Assembly: GCF_000265465.1 (NCBI RefSeq)
Contig: NC_018016.1
Coordinates: forward strand, 2,098,001 to 2,162,000
Direction of reading: 5' to 3'
Source: Ornithobacterium rhinotracheale DSM 15997
GTDB taxonomy: Bacteria; Bacteroidota; Bacteroidia; Flavobacteriales; Weeksellaceae
DNA length: 64,000 bases
This document shows, in pieces, positions 60,871 to 64,000 of this stretch. The translations under genes were made by a program, and so were the position numbers. The notes beneath the pieces were generated by a model. That model worked only from the letters and a program-made list of their open reading frames with translations, had not been told where the DNA came from and searched no databases. Position 1 is the stretch's first letter; each line of letters starts with the position of its first letter.

Positions 60871-61991
60871 GAATTTTAACCCAAATTGTTCGCATTTTTG
60901 TAGGAATTTTATTCATCATTTCAGGTTTAGTTAAAACTGTAGATCCCATAGGTTTTAGCTATAAATTAGAGGAATATTTCTCGCCCGATGTGTTCAATAT
61001 TCCATTTTTGAAAGATTTGGCGTTGCCACTATCCATCTTTTTTGTCATTTTCGAAGTGATGCTTGGGGTGTTGTTGCTTCTAGGTGTTTGGAAGAAATTT
61101 ACACTTTGGTGTTTGTGGCTTTTGATTGTATTTTTCTCATTTTTAACATTTTATTCGGCTTACTTCAACAAAGTAACCGATTGTGGCTGCTTTGGCGACG
61201 CGCTTAAATTAGAGCCTTGGCAATCATTTTACAAAGATTTAGTTCTTTTAGTATTAAGTACATTTTTATTATTTAAGCAAAAATACATCAATCGATTCAT
61301 AGCAAGACCATTTTCTTATGTCATTGGAATAGTGTGGCTTGTGGCGTGTAGTTTCATCGCCTATTGGGGCGTGGCACATTTGCCGTTAGTAGATTTCAGA
61401 GCTTATGCCGTGGGCAAAAACATTTCTGAAGGAATGAAAACAGCAGATGAATTAGGACTAAAGCCGCCGAGCATTATGCTTGAGTATGAATTAGAAAACC
61501 GTGTAACACACCAGAAAATCAAGGTGGACGAAGAAAAATATTTGGCAGATAAGCATTATTGGGAAGAAGGCTCTTCGTGGGATTTGATTTCGACCCGAGA
61601 AATTGTCAAAGAAAAAGGATACACACCACCAATCCACGATTTTATGATTGATTGTGGCGAAGAAGGCGACATGACCGATGTGTATTTGTCTGAGCCAAAG
61701 GTGGTAATGGTCATAACCTCGTTGCCGTCGAGAGCGAGCGAAAAAGGTTTGGCTAAAATTGCTGAATGGGTGCAAGCCCTAAAAGCTGAAAATCCTGATA
61801 TCAAGATTTTGAATGTTTCTTCTCAAAACTTAAACATTGGCGGTGTAAATTCTTGCTTAATGGATGCCACAACGCTCAAAACCATGATTCGTAGCAATCC
61901 AGGCGTGGTATTCCTAAACAAAGGAACGGTAACGGCTAAATTTGCTTGGCGTGATTTGCCGAAAATTAAAAATGTAAATGCTAATTTCTAA
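60867..61991 (+). CDS. BT_3928-type DoxX/MauE-like membrane protein with C-terminal thioredoxin-like domain
   Basis: 374 residues. The first 150 contain four membrane helices and the motifs FIISGLVKTVDPIGFSYKLEEY and CGCFGDALKLEPWQSFYKDL, typical of the BT_3928 family within DoxX/MauE. A further helix and a soluble part (about 185-374) follow. FMIDCGEEGDMTD, PKVVMVITSLPSRASEKG and PGVVFLNKGTVTAKF recall a thioredoxin fold without a clear CxxC. It overlaps the DUF1599 gene by ATGA. A redox or thiol-related role is inferred. Confidence 0.82.
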   Translation: MRILTQIVRIFVGILFIISGLVKTVDPIGFSYKLEEYFSPDVFNIPFLKDLALPLSIFFVIFEVMLGVLLLLGVWKKFTLWCLWLLIVFFSFLTFYSAYFNKVTDCGCFGDALKLEPWQSFYKDLVLLVLSTFLLFKQKYINRFIARPFSYVIGIVWLVACSFIAYWGVAHLPLVDFRAYAVGKNISEGMKTADELGLKPPSIMLEYELENRVTHQKIKVDEEKYLADKHYWEEGSSWDLISTREIVKEKGYTPPIHDFMIDCGEEGDMTDVYLSEPKVVMVITSLPSRASEKGLAKIAEWVQALKAENPDIKILNVSSQNLNIGGVNSCLMDATTLKTMIRSNPGVVFLNKGTVTAKFAWRDLPKIKNVNANF

Positions 61992-61994
61992 CGG

Positions 61995-63068
61995 GTGGCA
62001 AGGTTCATAATCAGTAAAATACTCTATGGTTTGCTCACTTTGTGGGGTGTGGTTACCGTGATTTTCTTGCTCTTTAATGTAATGCAAGGAGACCCTGCGC
62101 GTATGATGCTCGACCAGAACGAAGACCCTGTGCAATTGGCGGCGATTCGCCATAATTTGGGCTACGACCAACCAAAATTTAAGCAGTATCTATACTATTT
62201 AAATGATTTATCGCCTATTTCTATAAATAGCAAAGACAGAGAAGATTTTACTTATTATTCTAAAGCCAAATATGGCGGAAAGGTGCTTTTTTCTACACAG
62301 AATTATGATGTAGTGCTTAAATATCCTTATTTGCGAAAATCTTACCAAAAACAAGGGAAACCCGTTGCCGAAATCATTGCTGAAACCTTGCCTAATACGC
62401 TCATTTTAGCCACCTCTGCAATTGTGATTGCATTTATTTTGGGAATTGTTTTGGGGATTATTTCTGCGGTGTTCAAAGACACTTGGATAGATAAATTTTT
62501 GCTTGTAATCACTTCGATTGGTATGAGTGTGCCGTCGTTTTTTGCCGCGATCATTATGGCGTATATTTTTGCCTATCTCTTGGTAGATTACACGCATCTG
62601 AACATGACGGGGAGTTTATACGAAGTCGATGATTATGGCACGGGCAAATATTTAGATTTAAAGAATTTAATTTTGCCTGCCATTACTTTAGGGATTCGTC
62701 CGCTTGCGGTGATTACGCAGCTCACGCGCAACTCTTTGCTCGATGTGATGAGTCAAGATTACATCAGAACCGCATTTTCCAAAGGATTGAGCAAAAAGCA
62801 AGTGATTCTAAAACACGCATTAAAAAATGCGCTAAATCCCGTAATTACCGCCACATCGGGCTGGTTTGCGGGCATGCTTGCAGGAGCCGTTTTTGTGGAA
62901 TTTATTTTCGGGTGGAATGGGATAGGCAAAGAAATCGTAAACGCTTTGAACACGCTCGACCAGCCCGTGATTATGGGTGCCGTTTTGGTCATTGCATTGG
63001 CGTTTATCATCATTAATATTTTGGTGGATATTCTCTATGGCGTGCTCGACCCAAGAGTGAGAAAATAG
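61995..63068 (+). CDS. ABC transporter permease, DppB/OppB family
   Basis: 357 residues starting at a GTG three bases after the previous stop. RFIISKILYGLLTLWGVVTVIFLLF is the usual DppB first helix, and the C-terminal half has LPNTLILATSAIVIAFILGI and the EAA loop DVMSQDYIRTAFSKGLSKKQVILKHALKNAL. An unusual insert of about 60 residues (SPISINSKDREDFTYYSKA onward) follows the first periplasmic segment. A DppC or ATPase gene does not follow; the next gene is on the other strand. The peptide-binding lipoprotein at 41224 may be its partner. Confidence 0.88.
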   Translation: MARFIISKILYGLLTLWGVVTVIFLLFNVMQGDPARMMLDQNEDPVQLAAIRHNLGYDQPKFKQYLYYLNDLSPISINSKDREDFTYYSKAKYGGKVLFSTQNYDVVLKYPYLRKSYQKQGKPVAEIIAETLPNTLILATSAIVIAFILGIVLGIISAVFKDTWIDKFLLVITSIGMSVPSFFAAIIMAYIFAYLLVDYTHLNMTGSLYEVDDYGTGKYLDLKNLILPAITLGIRPLAVITQLTRNSLLDVMSQDYIRTAFSKGLSKKQVILKHALKNALNPVITATSGWFAGMLAGAVFVEFIFGWNGIGKEIVNALNTLDQPVIMGAVLVIALAFIIINILVDILYGVLDPRVRK

Positions 63069-63117
63069 GAATTTAGGTGTTTTTTTGATTGAATTTTGAT
63101 ACTAAATATAAAACACA

Positions 63118-63147
63118 AAAAAATCCCGAGTAATCGGGATTTTTTAA
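63118..63147. terminator. Bidirectional terminator between the permease gene and ppa
   Basis: A perfect 12-base stem (AAAAAATCCCGA and complement, GTAA loop) with A and T runs, between converging genes. Confidence 0.85.
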
Positions 63148-63166
63148 TTCTTTGAAAATTATATGA

Positions 63167-63673
63167 TTAGATTAAATCTTTCATTTTAAATTCTTCTCCG
63201 CTGTAGCGATCAAAGCAGTCTTTCAAAATTTGCTCCGCTTCTTCTTTAGTGCCCCAGCCTTGCACATCTACTTTCTTTTTCTCTAAATCTTTATACACTT
63301 GGAAGAAATGTTCTATTTCGCTTCTCATGTGCGGGTTAAGGTCTTCTAGCGTTTCAAGGTTACTCCAAACAGGGTCGCCCACAGGTACACAGATTAATTT
63401 TTCGTCTGGACCTTTCTCATCTTGCATGTGGAATACACCAATGGTTTTCACTTCGATTAAACATCCAGGGAAAGTAGGCTCTGTTACCAATACCAAAACA
63501 TCTAGCGGGTCTTGGTCAAGGGCAAGTGTATTAGGAACAAATCCATAATCAGCAGGGTAGTGCATAGAGGAGAAAATAGTTCTGTCTAAACGGATTCTGT
63601 TCCATTTTTTGTCTAATTCATATTTGTTGCGGCTTCCTTTAGGAATCTCGATTAATACATCAAATGTTTTCAT
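63167..63673 (-). CDS. ppa: Inorganic pyrophosphatase (family I)
   Basis: From the ATG at 63673, 168 residues. Upstream in-frame ATGs overlap the promoter, so I reject them. IEIPKGSRNKYELDK, YPADYGFVPNTLA and DPLDVLVLVTEPTFPG with its metal-binding aspartates define family I; GVFHMQDEKGPDEKLICVP follows. It hydrolyses pyrophosphate to drive biosynthesis. A consensus promoter lies 27 bases upstream. Confidence 0.95.
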   Translation of the reverse strand: MKTFDVLIEIPKGSRNKYELDKKWNRIRLDRTIFSSMHYPADYGFVPNTLALDQDPLDVLVLVTEPTFPGCLIEVKTIGVFHMQDEKGPDEKLICVPVGDPVWSNLETLEDLNPHMRSEIEHFFQVYKDLEKKKVDVQGWGTKEEAEQILKDCFDRYSGEEFKMKDLI

Positions 63674-63700
63674 AGTCTTTATATGATTTAAATAATATCG

Positions 63701-63732
63701 CAAATTAATCATTATTTGGAAAAGCAACAAAA
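63701..63732 (-). promoter_or_regulatory. Promoter of ppa
   Basis: On the minus strand TTTG (63729-63732), 20 bases, then TTAATTTG (63701-63708, one mismatch to TAnnTTTG), 27 bases before the ATG at 63673. Confidence 0.55.
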
Positions 63733-63778
63733 TTAAATTCTAAAAATTTAACTTTTATGCATGGTCAAAATAGTTTTT

Positions 63779-64000
63779 TAATTGAATGCTTACTTTTTTG
63801 GCTAATTGCATGACCATGATATGCGTGCCACCTTTTATGATATCGGCATTTTTAATATTTCTTACGGGGAACACAATATCCCTATCGCCGTGCATGTGAT
63901 GTAGATTTTTTACGACTAAATCTTTTGGATCCCAACGAATGATTTGATGGATACTCCACTTTAAATAATAAGGATCTCGGTGCGTGAAAAATTCCTTGAT
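63779..64000 (-). CDS. Alpha/beta hydrolase, C-terminal end (partial)
   Basis: Only the last 73 codons are visible, entering from the right edge. HMHGDRDIVFPVRNI places the acid residue of an alpha/beta hydrolase triad and GGTHIMVM its catalytic histidine. The N-terminal nucleophile is outside the window, so the substrate class is unknown. It is the gene upstream of ppa on the same strand, but ppa has its own promoter. Confidence 0.7.

Noticed and set aside
63732-63779. Possible frameshift at the end of the alpha/beta hydrolase
   Set aside because: One extra base in a T run would extend the protein by about eight residues, but the stop as read is equally plausible and the sequence gives no way to choose.
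1-64000. CRISPR array, rRNA, tRNA or intact insertion sequence
   Set aside because: Looked for spaced direct repeats, conserved rRNA/tRNA sequence and transposase motifs by eye; none found, though a tRNA-scanning run would be more sensitive.

Overview
The window is AT-rich DNA from a member of the Bacteroidota, most likely class Flavobacteriia. Supporting signs are many intergenic elements of the TAnnTTTG (-7) type, several with a TTTG (-33) box 19-21 bases upstream; no obvious Shine-Dalgarno sequences; a TonB-dependent receptor behind a TPP riboswitch; an nrfHA-ccsBA cluster with an outer-membrane barrel gene; and families typical of the phylum (RteC, DUF1896, DUF3945, DUF1599, BT_3928-type DoxX). 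A host-associated Weeksellaceae/Ornithobacterium-like genome is my best guess, but the sequence alone does not prove it.

Region 1 (1-about 10,800) is one arm of an integrative conjugative element (ICE) of the CTnDOT-like superfamily, all read on the minus strand: rteC, an excisionase-like HTH gene, a toprim primase/helicase, a second HTH gene, a DUF4099/DUF3945 protein, topB (topoisomerase III), an AbiEi/AbiEii type IV toxin-antitoxin pair, DUF1896, and the N-terminal part of a large N6-adenine methylase that leaves the window at base 1. The order HTH-HTH-DUF3945-topoisomerase resembles the RteC-controlled excision operon of CTnDOT (xis2c-xis2d-orf3-exc), here with a primase/helicase between the two HTH genes. 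The element/chromosome junction probably lies between 10,600 and 11,016. That gap holds a strong hairpin and a GTANNTTTGC-type 10-mer.

Region 2 (11,017-64,000) is chromosomal and mostly housekeeping. It holds a 7-alpha-hydroxysteroid-dehydrogenase-like SDR; an ABC exporter; a PdaC-like polysaccharide deacetylase; the thiamin-regulated TonB receptor; ndk, nhaC and uvrA; a galactose cluster (galM, sugar MFS transporter, galK); thyA; an Ala-rich coiled-coil lipoprotein; a sigma-54 activator lacking an HTH; MATE, ddl, coaD, trmB, mscS, pepE, pncB, an S9 peptidase, DUF1015-PLPBP, a peptide-binding lipoprotein and menG/ubiE; thioredoxin and HAD genes; an IscA-like gene with sufB (no sufC or sufD beside them); trpS, SIMPL and lspA; the nitrite-ammonification cluster nrfH-nrfA-ccsBA-barrel; glgB, folP, DUF1599, the DoxX-like protein, an orphan DppB-type permease, ppa, and the C-terminus of an alpha/beta hydrolase at the right edge.

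The most informative items are the RteC-controlled excision arm with its AbiE cargo and repeat-rich control region, the TPP riboswitch receptor, the nrf cluster with candidate operator and attenuator, and a set of genes whose -7 element lies only 4-7 bases before the start codon, which predicts leaderless mRNAs. I saw no rRNA, tRNA, CRISPR array or intact insertion sequence.
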